Of a DNA stretch of 15,908 bases, positions 1 through 6,819 are shown one piece after another (position 1 is the first letter of the stretch; every line of letters starts with the position of its first letter). Source of the stretch: Putridiphycobacter sp965367695. GTDB taxonomy: Bacteria; Bacteroidota; Bacteroidia; Flavobacteriales_D; Crocinitomicaceae. The notes beneath the pieces were generated by a model. That model had not been told where the DNA came from. It searched no databases and saw only the letters and a program-made list of their open reading frames with translations. The translations under genes and the position numbers were made by a program. The stretch is taken from positions 1-15,908 of the forward strand of contig CBDUKB010000046.1 of NCBI GenBank assembly GCA_965367695.1. The letters are read 5' to 3'.

Positions 1-3000
1 TTCAAATCAGAAGTGTTCCAACCTGGACAATGGGTGAGACTTGATTACCACTTTATAATAAGCAACTCCGTAAATTATGCCCAAACATTTGTCAACAGTC
101 CTATTGACCAAGAAATAGAATTAAGAGCAGGTGTTTCAGGCTCATTAAAAGCATGGGTAAATGATCAATTGGTGATTTCTGAAATGGAAGAATACAATAA
201 TAATATTGATTCTTACAGAACCAAAATTAGATTAAAAAAAGGCTGGAATAGAGTTTTATTACAATTAGGTACAAGCGAATTGTCTTCTCAAAATTTTATG
301 GTTCGTTTAACAAACGAAAAAGGAGTTGACATTGAAAACATCACACATTCAAACTCCTTTCAAGATTACCCTAAAGTAGGGGGTAAAGATATCAATACAA
401 AAACATTAGAAGCTGAATCATTTTTTAACGACTTAATTAAAAAAGATCCAAAAAGCATAATCAATCATATTTTATTAGGCCGTGTTTATCTTGACAATGG
501 TAGTTATGACAAAGCACATGGTGTGATTATGGATTTAGAAAAATTAGCGCCAAAAAGCAGTATTGTCTTATGGGAGCTTATTAAATTATATAGCAATGAA
601 GACAATGAAACAGATTTAGGCGCTTGTATAGAAAGAATTAAAAAGGAAGACCCAATGAATATTTTTTCATTGTCATTTCAATTTAATGAAGCCATAGAAA
701 ATGAGAATTATGACAAAGCTACAGAGCTATTAGCACAATTAGAAACAGTTTCTAAATCTGAAGAGGACATTTACGATAAAAAAATCTCTTTAGAATCAGC
801 AAAAGAAAATAACCAAAAAGTAATCGATTTGGCAAAGGAAGCCTTTGTTAAATATCCAGAGAATATTACTTTTTTAACTTTGAAATACTACATTGAAGCA
901 AATGTAAATCAAAATGCTGCAGCTGCTCAAAAGGTATTAAAAAAGTACTTAAAAAAGAACTATCGTAGCACCGTGCAAAAATTATATGCAACTTCCTTTG
1001 CTGATAGAAATATGATTCCTCAATTTTTAAGTGAATATAAAAAACTATTAACTGTTAGCCCTTACTCAATAGGTTATATGTTGGATTTATCTGATTATTA
1101 TTATCAAACTAAAAACTTTGATGCTTCTATCGATTACCTTGACCAAGCAAAAGAATTAGCCCCATTTATTGGTAGCATTTACGCGAAAAAAGCCAAAATA
1201 TATGCCGACTTAGAAAAAACAGATGATGCTTTAGCACAATACAAAAAGGCGATTTTATACGATCCAACTGATTATACATCTAGAGATAAGATTAGAGAAA
1301 TTGAAGAAGAAGAATCGCCATTTGATGTGTTCCCAGAAAAGGACTATTATGAAATTTTTAACAATGCCCCAAGCGCTGCTGATTTTCCTGAAGACAATTC
1401 AATTTTATTGTCTCAAGAAAGACAGATTGTGATTCATGAAAAAGGAGCTGCAGAAGAAAAGTATTATAAATTAGTAAAAGTATTTAATAAGTCTGGTGTT
1501 GACATGTGGAAAGAATATTCTGTGCCAGCTGGAAGCTCACAATACTTAATTATTGAAAAGGCAGAAGTTTTAAAAGCAGATGGTTCAAAAAACATGGCAG
1601 AAACGAACGGTAGATACTGTGTGTTTACCAACTTAGAGCCAGGAGATGGTATTTTTATTACTTATAAATTGCAAAATTATTATCAAGGGGTATTAGCTGA
1701 CCACTTTTGGGGTAAACAATATTTCGAATACTTTGTGCCTGCACAAAATATTGAATTTTCAATGGTGTATGACGAAAATGAAATCCCTTTAAAATTTCAT
1801 GTCGAAAATGGAACTGTACAGTCTGATAAAAAAACGTACAATGGAAAAACAGTATTAAGGTATTGGGCAAAAGATGTTCCAAGTATAAAATCAGAAAGCT
1901 ACATGCCTGTTTTGAGTGATATCGGAACGACTTTACACTACACAACAATGAAAGATTGGAAATTTGTTGCTGATTGGTATCAAGATTTATCCGCAACAAA
2001 AGCCAAAGCTGATTATGAAGTAATCCAAATTGTAAATGAGCTTTTCCCTGATGGTTGGGAAAATTTATCGGAAGCAGAAAAAATTAATACGATTTACACA
2101 TACATTGTCAATGAAGTGAGGTATTCATCTATCTCATTCCGACAATCAGGTTTAGTACCTCAAAAAGCTTCAAAAGTAATCAATACAAAAATTGGTGACT
2201 GTAAAGATGTTTCTACTTTATTTGTAGTAATGTGTGAAGTTGTTGGAATTGATGCTGACCTAGTATTAGTAAACACCAGAGGAAATGGTAGAACTGATAT
2301 GGTATTGCCTTCAATTGATTTTAACCATTGTATTGCAAAAGTTGACATTGATGGACAAGAAAATTTCGTTGAATTGACGACTGATAATTTCGCTTTCTCT
2401 ACGATTTCACCATATTTAGAGCAATCTTTTATCTTAGAAATAGATGATAAGAAAGAAAATTTGCAACCAAGGTTATTGCCAGGCAATAGTAAATACCCGA
2501 ATGCTGTTTATAGAAAAACAAAAGCGGAGCTTTTTGAAAATCATATGTTGGTTAGCAAAGAATCGATTAAAACTGGATCGAGGGGAGCAAGTATGAGAAA
2601 TTCTTACCGTGATATTGGTGAGGAAGCAAGAAGAAAAGATATGCAAGAAGCAGTATCTGGGGATTACGCAAGTATCAAGTTAATTGATGTTACATTCGAC
2701 GAATCATTAAATAATAATACGGATAGTGTAACGTACAATTATTCCTACAAAGTAAACAATCCTTTTACGAACATTGGTAGTTTAAAAATTGTAAAACTTC
2801 CCTTAACAGATGCGATTGAACCAATTGAATTTTTATCGAATGACACGAGAAAATACGGTGTTGAACTATGGAAATATTTTAGTTACTCTGTAGCTAAAGA
2901 AACATTGACAGTTGTACTTCCTACGGATAAAAAAATAGCTGAAAAACCAAAAGATGTTGTTATTAACAACGACCTAGTGGATTATAGCTTGACTTTTAAA

Positions 3001-3138
3001 ATGGATGGAAAAGACTTAGTTGTGCAAAGAGACATTTTATTTAAGAAGTCTTTCATTCCAATTACGGAGTATGACCTCTTCAAATCTACCATGGAAAAAA
3101 TATCCACTGCAGATAACCTTCAGATTGGATTTAAATAA
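1..3138 (+). CDS. TPR / DUF3857 / transglutaminase-like protein, 5' truncated
   Basis: The reading frame is open from base 1, so the true start and any signal peptide lie upstream; the GTG at 13 is only the first in-frame start codon inside the window. Numbering from that GTG, residues 1-100 resemble a carbohydrate-binding-like beta-sandwich, with a 'W-x-N' strand and a 'LKKGWN' turn. Degenerate TPR helices cover about 135-430, clearest at 365-430. A DUF3857-like domain spans about 470-640 and a transglutaminase-like domain about 690-800. Its likely triad is Cys730 (in GDCKD), His772 (in FNHC) and Asp791 (in LTTD). The rest (about 810-1041) resembles the beta-rich DUF3858 tail. Such proteins are common in Bacteroidota and are usually predicted to be exported, but no substrate is established. 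An intact triad suggests a cysteine-type activity (protease, amidase or cross-linking); that is inference. A strong terminator follows, so the gene is transcriptionally separate from aspS. Confidence 0.85.
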   Translation, partial: FKSEVFQPGQWVRLDYHFIISNSVNYAQTFVNSPIDQEIELRAGVSGSLKAWVNDQLVISEMEEYNNNIDSYRTKIRLKKGWNRVLLQLGTSELSSQNFMVRLTNEKGVDIENITHSNSFQDYPKVGGKDINTKTLEAESFFNDLIKKDPKSIINHILLGRVYLDNGSYDKAHGVIMDLEKLAPKSSIVLWELIKLYSNEDNETDLGACIERIKKEDPMNIFSLSFQFNEAIENENYDKATELLAQLETVSKSEEDIYDKKISLESAKENNQKVIDLAKEAFVKYPENITFLTLKYYIEANVNQNAAAAQKVLKKYLKKNYRSTVQKLYATSFADRNMIPQFLSEYKKLLTVSPYSIGYMLDLSDYYYQTKNFDASIDYLDQAKELAPFIGSIYAKKAKIYADLEKTDDALAQYKKAILYDPTDYTSRDKIREIEEEESPFDVFPEKDYYEIFNNAPSAADFPEDNSILLSQERQIVIHEKGAAEEKYYKLVKVFNKSGVDMWKEYSVPAGSSQYLIIEKAEVLKADGSKNMAETNGRYCVFTNLEPGDGIFITYKLQNYYQGVLADHFWGKQYFEYFVPAQNIEFSMVYDENEIPLKFHVENGTVQSDKKTYNGKTVLRYWAKDVPSIKSESYMPVLSDIGTTLHYTTMKDWKFVADWYQDLSATKAKADYEVIQIVNELFPDGWENLSEAEKINTIYTYIVNEVRYSSISFRQSGLVPQKASKVINTKIGDCKDVSTLFVVMCEVVGIDADLVLVNTRGNGRTDMVLPSIDFNHCIAKVDIDGQENFVELTTDNFAFSTISPYLEQSFILEIDDKKENLQPRLLPGNSKYPNAVYRKTKAELFENHMLVSKESIKTGSRGASMRNSYRDIGEEARRKDMQEAVSGDYASIKLIDVTFDESLNNNTDSVTYNYSYKVNNPFTNIGSLKIVKLPLTDAIEPIEFLSNDTRKYGVELWKYFSYSVAKETLTVVLPTDKKIAEKPKDVVINNDLVDYSLTFKMDGKDLVVQRDILFKKSFIPITEYDLFKSTMEKISTADNLQIGFK

Positions 3139-3143
3139 TCTTC

Positions 3144-3177
3144 AAAAGCCGCTTTAATTAAAAAGCGGCTTTTTTTA
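3144..3177 (+). terminator. Intrinsic terminator after the transglutaminase-like gene
   Basis: A perfect 12-bp stem pairs AAAAGCCGCTTT (3144-3155) with AAAGCGGCTTTT (3162-3173), with a 6-base loop AATTAA and a run of T through 3176. It starts 6 bases after the stop codon. The stem is flanked by A on the left and T on the right, so it could also work on the minus strand, but no minus-strand gene ends here. Confidence 0.9.
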
Positions 3178-3316
3178 TAGTATGAGGTAAGTGAATAGTA
3201 ATCTCTCCATCCTTGATTCCTCTCCTTATGTATTTGAGTTTTGAGGAGGTGGTACATATTTTCTTATAAATACCACTATCAACAATTACTTTTATTCGAA
3301 ATAAAAAACAAAACAC

Positions 3317-3324
3317 TATCTTTG
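3317..3324 (+). promoter_or_regulatory. Candidate aspS promoter (-7 element TATCTTTG)
   Basis: TATCTTTG matches the Bacteroidota -7 consensus TAnnTTTG and lies 19 bases before the aspS ATG, giving a short leader. No good TTTG at -33 is visible at the expected distance; the nearest match is a weak TTTATTCG near 3291. The rest of the 3178-3343 gap holds no convincing gene. Confidence 0.55.
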
Positions 3325-3343
3325 CCTTCTCAAATTTACTATC

Positions 3344-5110
3344 ATGTATAGAACGCACAACTGTGGCGAATTACGCGCCGAACACATAGGACAAAAAGTA
3401 ACTTTATCTGCTTGGGTACAAACCATCAGAGACAAAGGAAATATTACTTGGATTGACTTACGTGACCGATATGGGATCACACAAGTTGTAGCAGAGCATG
3501 GCGTTGTGAGTGATGCAGTAATTGCTGATATTAAAAAACTAGGACGTGAATTTGTGGTTCAAATTGAAGGTGAAATTATTGAACGTCACTCAAAAAACCC
3601 TGAAATGTTAACGGGTGATATTGAGTTGAAAGCTGAAAAAATCACCTTGTTAAATGCTTCTAAAACCCCTCCTTTTACCATTGAAGATGAGACTGATGGT
3701 GGTGAAGAAATTCGTGCAAAATACCGTTACTTGGATTTGAGAAGAAACCCAGTTAAAGAAAAATTACAATTGCGTCACAAGGTGTCTTTGGAGACGAGAA
3801 AATATTTAGATACTGTTGATTTTATGGAGGTGGAAACACCTTATTTAATCAAATCAACACCTGAAGGTGCACGTGATTTTGTGGTACCAAGTAGAATGAA
3901 CCCTGGTGAATTTTATGCTTTACCACAGTCGCCTCAAACATTTAAGCAATTATTAATGGTGAGTGGTTACGACCGTTATTACCAAATCGTAAAATGTTTC
4001 AGGGATGAAGATTTGCGTGCGGACCGTCAGCCTGAATTTACGCAAATTGATTGCGAAATGGCATTTGTGGAACAAGAAGACGTGTTAAATACTTTTGAAG
4101 GCTTAATTAAACATTTATTTAAAACTTGTAGAAATCATACTTTTGAAGGGAATTTCCCAAGAATGACTTACGCTGAAGCAATGGAAAAATACGGTTCTGA
4201 CAAGCCTGATATTCGTTTTGGAATGGAATTTTGTAATATGACAGATATTGTGAAAGGACAAGGTTTTGGAATTTTTGATGAAGCAGAAACTATTTTGGCC
4301 ATCAACGCAGAACAATGCGCAGTTTACACAAGAAAACAAATTGACAAAGTAACGGATTGGGTAAAACGACCACAAGTTGGTGCCAAAGGCATGATTTATA
4401 TGCGCGTAAACGAAGACGGTACTTTTAAAAGTAGTGTCGATAAATTTTACGATCAAACTGAATTGGCAAAATGGGCGGAAGCGACCAATGCCAAACCTGG
4501 TGATTTAATTTTATTATTATCCGGTGATGACTTAAAAGTACGCAGTCAAATGAATGATTTGCGTTTACACATGGGAGATGAATTAGGTTTGAGAAATCCA
4601 AATGAATTTGCACCATTATGGGTCTTGGATTTTCCATTATTAGAATGGGATGAAGATACAGCGCGTTACCACGCTATGCACCACCCATTTACTTCTCCTA
4701 AGCCAGAAGACATGCACTTAATTGATTCAGAACCAGGTAAAGTGAGAGCAAACGCTTATGATTTAGCCATGAATGGAGTTGAATTAGGTGGCGGTTCTAT
4801 AAGAATTCATAACAAAGAACTACAAGCTAGAATGTTTGAATTACTCGGCTTTTCTGATGAAGAAGCAAAAGCGCAATTTGGCTTTTTGATGAATGCTTTT
4901 GAATATGGTGCACCTCCTCACGGTGGATTGGCATTCGGTTTTGATAGATTAGTTGCCACCATGGGAGGGTCTGATTCTATTCGTGACTATATTGCTTTTC
5001 CTAAAAACAATTCTGGTCGTGATGTCATGATTGATTCTCCAGCACCGATTGATGCAGACCAATTAAAAGAATTGAGCTTGGACGTAAAATTGACACACAA
5101 TCCAGCCTAA
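3344..5110 (+). CDS. aspS: Aspartyl-tRNA synthetase
   Basis: AspRS charges tRNA-Asp with aspartate in the cytoplasm. The 588-residue length is normal for the bacterial type. The N-terminal OB-fold anticodon-binding domain is at about 1-105. The class II catalytic core contains motif 2 (FRDEDLRADRQPEFTQID, 219-236) and motif 3 (GLAFGFDRL, 528-536), and the bacterial GAD insertion lies between them at about 285-410. Other family signatures are YRYLDLRR (127-134), ATPEGARD-like STPEGARD (171-178), ALPQSPQ (192-198) and the HHPFTSPK stretch near 446. ATG 3344 is supported by the family N-terminus (MYRT-x-CGELR) and by the promoter element 19 bases upstream. Position 31, which aligns with E. coli Leu30 and contributes to Asp/Asn tRNA discrimination, is Lys. 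The gene appears monocistronic. Confidence 0.97.
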   Translation: MYRTHNCGELRAEHIGQKVTLSAWVQTIRDKGNITWIDLRDRYGITQVVAEHGVVSDAVIADIKKLGREFVVQIEGEIIERHSKNPEMLTGDIELKAEKITLLNASKTPPFTIEDETDGGEEIRAKYRYLDLRRNPVKEKLQLRHKVSLETRKYLDTVDFMEVETPYLIKSTPEGARDFVVPSRMNPGEFYALPQSPQTFKQLLMVSGYDRYYQIVKCFRDEDLRADRQPEFTQIDCEMAFVEQEDVLNTFEGLIKHLFKTCRNHTFEGNFPRMTYAEAMEKYGSDKPDIRFGMEFCNMTDIVKGQGFGIFDEAETILAINAEQCAVYTRKQIDKVTDWVKRPQVGAKGMIYMRVNEDGTFKSSVDKFYDQTELAKWAEATNAKPGDLILLLSGDDLKVRSQMNDLRLHMGDELGLRNPNEFAPLWVLDFPLLEWDEDTARYHAMHHPFTSPKPEDMHLIDSEPGKVRANAYDLAMNGVELGGGSIRIHNKELQARMFELLGFSDEEAKAQFGFLMNAFEYGAPPHGGLAFGFDRLVATMGGSDSIRDYIAFPKNNSGRDVMIDSPAPIDADQLKELSLDVKLTHNPA

Positions 5111-5119
5111 AAGTTTCCT

Positions 5120-5140
5120 TTGTAAATTATCCTTTTACAA
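5120..5140 (+). terminator. Weak hairpin after aspS
   Basis: TTGTAAA (5120-5126) pairs with TTTACAA (5134-5140) across a 7-base loop, 9 bases after the aspS stop. There is no proper T-tract, so this may be a poor terminator or an mRNA-end structure only. Confidence 0.3.
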
Positions 5141-5230
5141 GCTAACCTTATCCCTATTTCTTCAAATTTTATTTTAAGTAATAAGACTGCAATATTTATG
5201 CGCTGCCGTTAGCTTATGATAAAATAGGCT
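5139..5230. repeat. Imperfect inverted repeats in the aspS-doxX gap
   Basis: AAGCTAAC (5139-5146) is the exact reverse complement of GTTAGCTT (5208-5215), 61 bases apart. Overlapping the second copy, AGCTTAT (5211-5217) can pair with ATAGGCT (5224-5230) using one G-T pair. The local sequence GCGCTGCCGTTAGC is richer in G and C than the rest of the gap. No function is assigned and no gene is seen in this gap. Confidence 0.3.
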
Positions 5231-5252
5231 TCCAATAATCGAACCATTTTAG

Positions 5253-5278
5253 TTACCATGTTTTTATTTACCATGGTA
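5253..5278 (+). promoter_or_regulatory. Candidate operator: two TTACCATG repeats with a palindrome
   Basis: TTACCATG occurs twice in direct orientation, at 5253-5260 and 5268-5275, with a 15-base period. The second copy lies in the perfect 10-base palindrome TACCATGGTA (5269-5278). The block sits just upstream of the -7 element at 5299, where the -33 element would normally be, so a bound repressor could block RNA polymerase. The MarR protein encoded by the third gene of this operon is the obvious candidate; that link is inference. Confidence 0.5.
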
Positions 5279-5298
5279 TATATATGACAATCTTTTAC

Positions 5299-5306
5299 TA
5301 CATTTG
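5299..5306 (+). promoter_or_regulatory. Candidate promoter of the DoxX-reductase-MarR operon
   Basis: TACATTTG matches the Bacteroidota -7 consensus TAnnTTTG and ends 21 bases before the ATG at 5328. No TTTG is present at -33; that position is occupied by the palindrome at 5269-5278. Confidence 0.6.
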
Positions 5307-5327
5307 TCCAAATAAAACAATTTAATT

Positions 5328-5684
5328 ATGAAAACAACAAAAATTATCTATTGGGTAGCAACAGGCTTACTATCCGCTTTATTATTAATGAGTGCTAGCA
5401 TGTACATTTTTGATTACAGCAATGTGAGTACCACATTTGAAAACTTAGGTTTTCCAACCTTCATTATTTACCCTTTAGCTATCGCTAAAATTATAGGGGT
5501 TGCCGTACTGCTAGTGCCTAAAAAACATTATTTAAAAGACATGGCTTATTCAGCTATATTTTTTAATTTATTACTCGCCTTTGGTGCACACATGAACGCA
5601 GGTGATGGTGAGCAAATGGGTGCTGTAATGGGCTTTATCCTTTTAATTACATCTTTCATTACTTACAGAAAAATAAACGCATAA
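5328..5684 (+). CDS. DoxX-like family small membrane protein
   Basis: This 118-residue protein has four predicted membrane helices, at about 7-27, 42-63, 70-89 and 95-113. It has the short loops and the conserved 'AH..AGD' turn (87-93) of the DoxX-like family (DoxX_2 type). The family's biochemical role is poorly defined; members often sit beside oxidoreductases and stress regulators and are proposed to help with redox or thiol stress at the membrane. Here it is the first gene of a three-gene operon, 4 bases before a predicted FMN reductase and followed by a MarR regulator. ATG 5328 is well placed after the promoter element. The family call rests on topology and overall resemblance, so it is good but not certain. 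Confidence 0.8.
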   Translation: MKTTKIIYWVATGLLSALLLMSASMYIFDYSNVSTTFENLGFPTFIIYPLAIAKIIGVAVLLVPKKHYLKDMAYSAIFFNLLLAFGAHMNAGDGEQMGAVMGFILLITSFITYRKINA

Positions 5685-5688
5685 CATC

Positions 5689-6222
5689 ATGAAAAAAATA
5701 ATAACAATAGGGGCTAGCACAAGTAAAAATTCCATCAATAAAACATTCGCAAAACACGTTGCAAGCCAAATTAATAATGCAGAAATTATCCAAATAGACA
5801 TCAATAACTTTAATGATTTACCCATCTTTTCGGTCGATTATGAAAGTGAAAACGAAACTCCTGATGAAATTTCAATTTTAAACTCACTGTTTAAAGATGT
5901 AGATGGTTTTATTATATCACATGCTGAACACAATGGTTCTTTTGCTTCGGGTTATAAAAATGTAATAGACTGGATTTCGAGACAAGAAGGAAAAATATTT
6001 AACAACAAACCCATGCTATTGCTGAGCACTTCTCCAGGTGCACAAGGAGGGGCAACCGTATTGAGCCAAGCAGCTTCACTCTACCCGATTTGGGGAGCAA
6101 AAATTACTGGACACATGGCATTGCCTAACTTTGAACAAAACTTCATAAACGGTAAAATCGCGAATCCAACTATAAAGGTTCAATTATTAAATGAAATTAG
6201 TAATTTTGAATCAGCAATATAA
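5689..6222 (+). CDS. NADPH-dependent FMN reductase family protein
   Basis: The 177-residue flavodoxin-fold protein belongs to the NADPH-dependent FMN reductase family, which passes electrons from NAD(P)H through bound FMN to quinones, azo compounds, chromate or similar acceptors. Visible signatures are the N-terminal phosphate-binding loop GASTSKNSIN (8-17), the flavin-binding HNGSFASGYKNVIDW block (81-95; the family usually has 'P-E-Y-N-G-S') and TSPGAQGG (114-121). The usual 'PEYN' is replaced by 'AEHN', a modest change near the flavin. There is no signal peptide, so it is cytoplasmic. It starts 4 bases after the DoxX-like gene and ends 11 bases before the MarR gene, so the three are almost certainly cotranscribed. 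The natural substrate cannot be read from the sequence. Confidence 0.88.
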   Translation: MKKIITIGASTSKNSINKTFAKHVASQINNAEIIQIDINNFNDLPIFSVDYESENETPDEISILNSLFKDVDGFIISHAEHNGSFASGYKNVIDWISRQEGKIFNNKPMLLLSTSPGAQGGATVLSQAASLYPIWGAKITGHMALPNFEQNFINGKIANPTIKVQLLNEISNFESAI

Positions 6223-6233
6223 ACTAATGAATC

Positions 6234-6674
6234 ATGGGAGATTTTGCAAAGGAAATACAGTCCACTTTTAAGAATGAATGGACCAAAGCAAACTTGAATA
6301 TTAAATATACTGCCAATTGGATTTCTCAACAAGGTGAAAAAATATTTGGCCCTTACGGTATTTCTAGTCAACAATACAATGTGCTTAGAATATTAAGGGG
6401 TGCCAAAAAGCCTATAACTGTGTCAGATATTAAAAGTAGGATGATCGAAAAATCACCAAACACCACAAGGTTAATGGATAAACTTTGTGAAAAAAATTTA
6501 ATTCAGCGATCGAGATCAGAAAATGACCGAAGAACGGTATACAGTGAAATTACAACTTTAGGCCTCAACATGCTTTCTGATATTGATAAATCTATGAAAG
6601 GATTTGAAAATAAGCAAAATATAACAGAAGCTGAAGCCAAAGAATTGAATAGGATTTTGGATAAATTGCGTTAG
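6234..6674 (+). CDS. MarR-family winged-helix transcriptional regulator
   Basis: The 146-residue protein has the MarR layout: an N-terminal dimerization helix, a winged helix at about 45-110, and a C-terminal helix. The core includes YGISSQQYNVLRIL (41-54), the recognition region around SPNTTRLMDKL (74-84) and the wing with the conserved DRR (98-100). MarR proteins are usually dimeric repressors that respond to phenolic ligands or oxidants and often regulate their own operon. The only cysteine, Cys85, lies at the end of the predicted recognition helix, so a direct redox response is conceivable but unproven. The gene is last in the operon with the DoxX-like protein and FMN reductase, and an intrinsic terminator follows. 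The ATG at 6227 is in another frame and is not the start. Confidence 0.92.
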   Translation: MGDFAKEIQSTFKNEWTKANLNIKYTANWISQQGEKIFGPYGISSQQYNVLRILRGAKKPITVSDIKSRMIEKSPNTTRLMDKLCEKNLIQRSRSENDRRTVYSEITTLGLNMLSDIDKSMKGFENKQNITEAEAKELNRILDKLR

Positions 6675-6706
6675 TTTATTTCTTAATTCTAGTTTTAAAT
6701 AAATTC

Positions 6707-6742
6707 AAAAAGGGGATTCAAATATTGGAACCCCTTTTTATG
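6707..6742 (+). terminator. Intrinsic terminator after the MarR operon
   Basis: AAAAAGGGG (6707-6715) pairs with CCCCTTTTT (6731-6739), and the stem can extend inward past one A-A mismatch by three more pairs including a T-G. The downstream arm supplies the T-run. It lies 33 bases after the marR stop and separates this operon from the MBL gene. Confidence 0.85.
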
Positions 6743-6819
6743 CATTAAATCATTATTTAAGCCAATGCTTATCAGTTTTTTTGTCACTTATACTGTTTAA
6801 TTTTAACTAAAATGAAATT

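Noticed and set aside
13..15. GTG at 13 as the true start of the first gene
   Set aside because: The frame is open upstream to base 1 and the protein begins in the middle of a beta-sandwich-like domain without a signal peptide.
3243..3249. Strong AGGAGGT Shine-Dalgarno-like word in the gap before aspS
   Set aside because: No plausible start codon with a sustained reading frame follows at the right distance, and Bacteroidota rarely depend on such sites.
3158..3358. Minus-strand open frame of 66 codons between the first gene and aspS
   Set aside because: It runs through the intrinsic terminator and the aspS promoter and start, and its product resembles nothing I recognise.
5139..5215. Possible integron attC-like site (AAGCTAAC ... 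GTTAGCTT)
   Set aside because: The ends do not match the RYYYAAC/GTTRRRY boxes, and no inner complementary L boxes exist; there is also no integrase or cassette array.
6780..6815. Possible promoter TTTG...TAAC before the MBL gene
   Set aside because: The downstream part does not match TAnnTTTG and would leave almost no leader.
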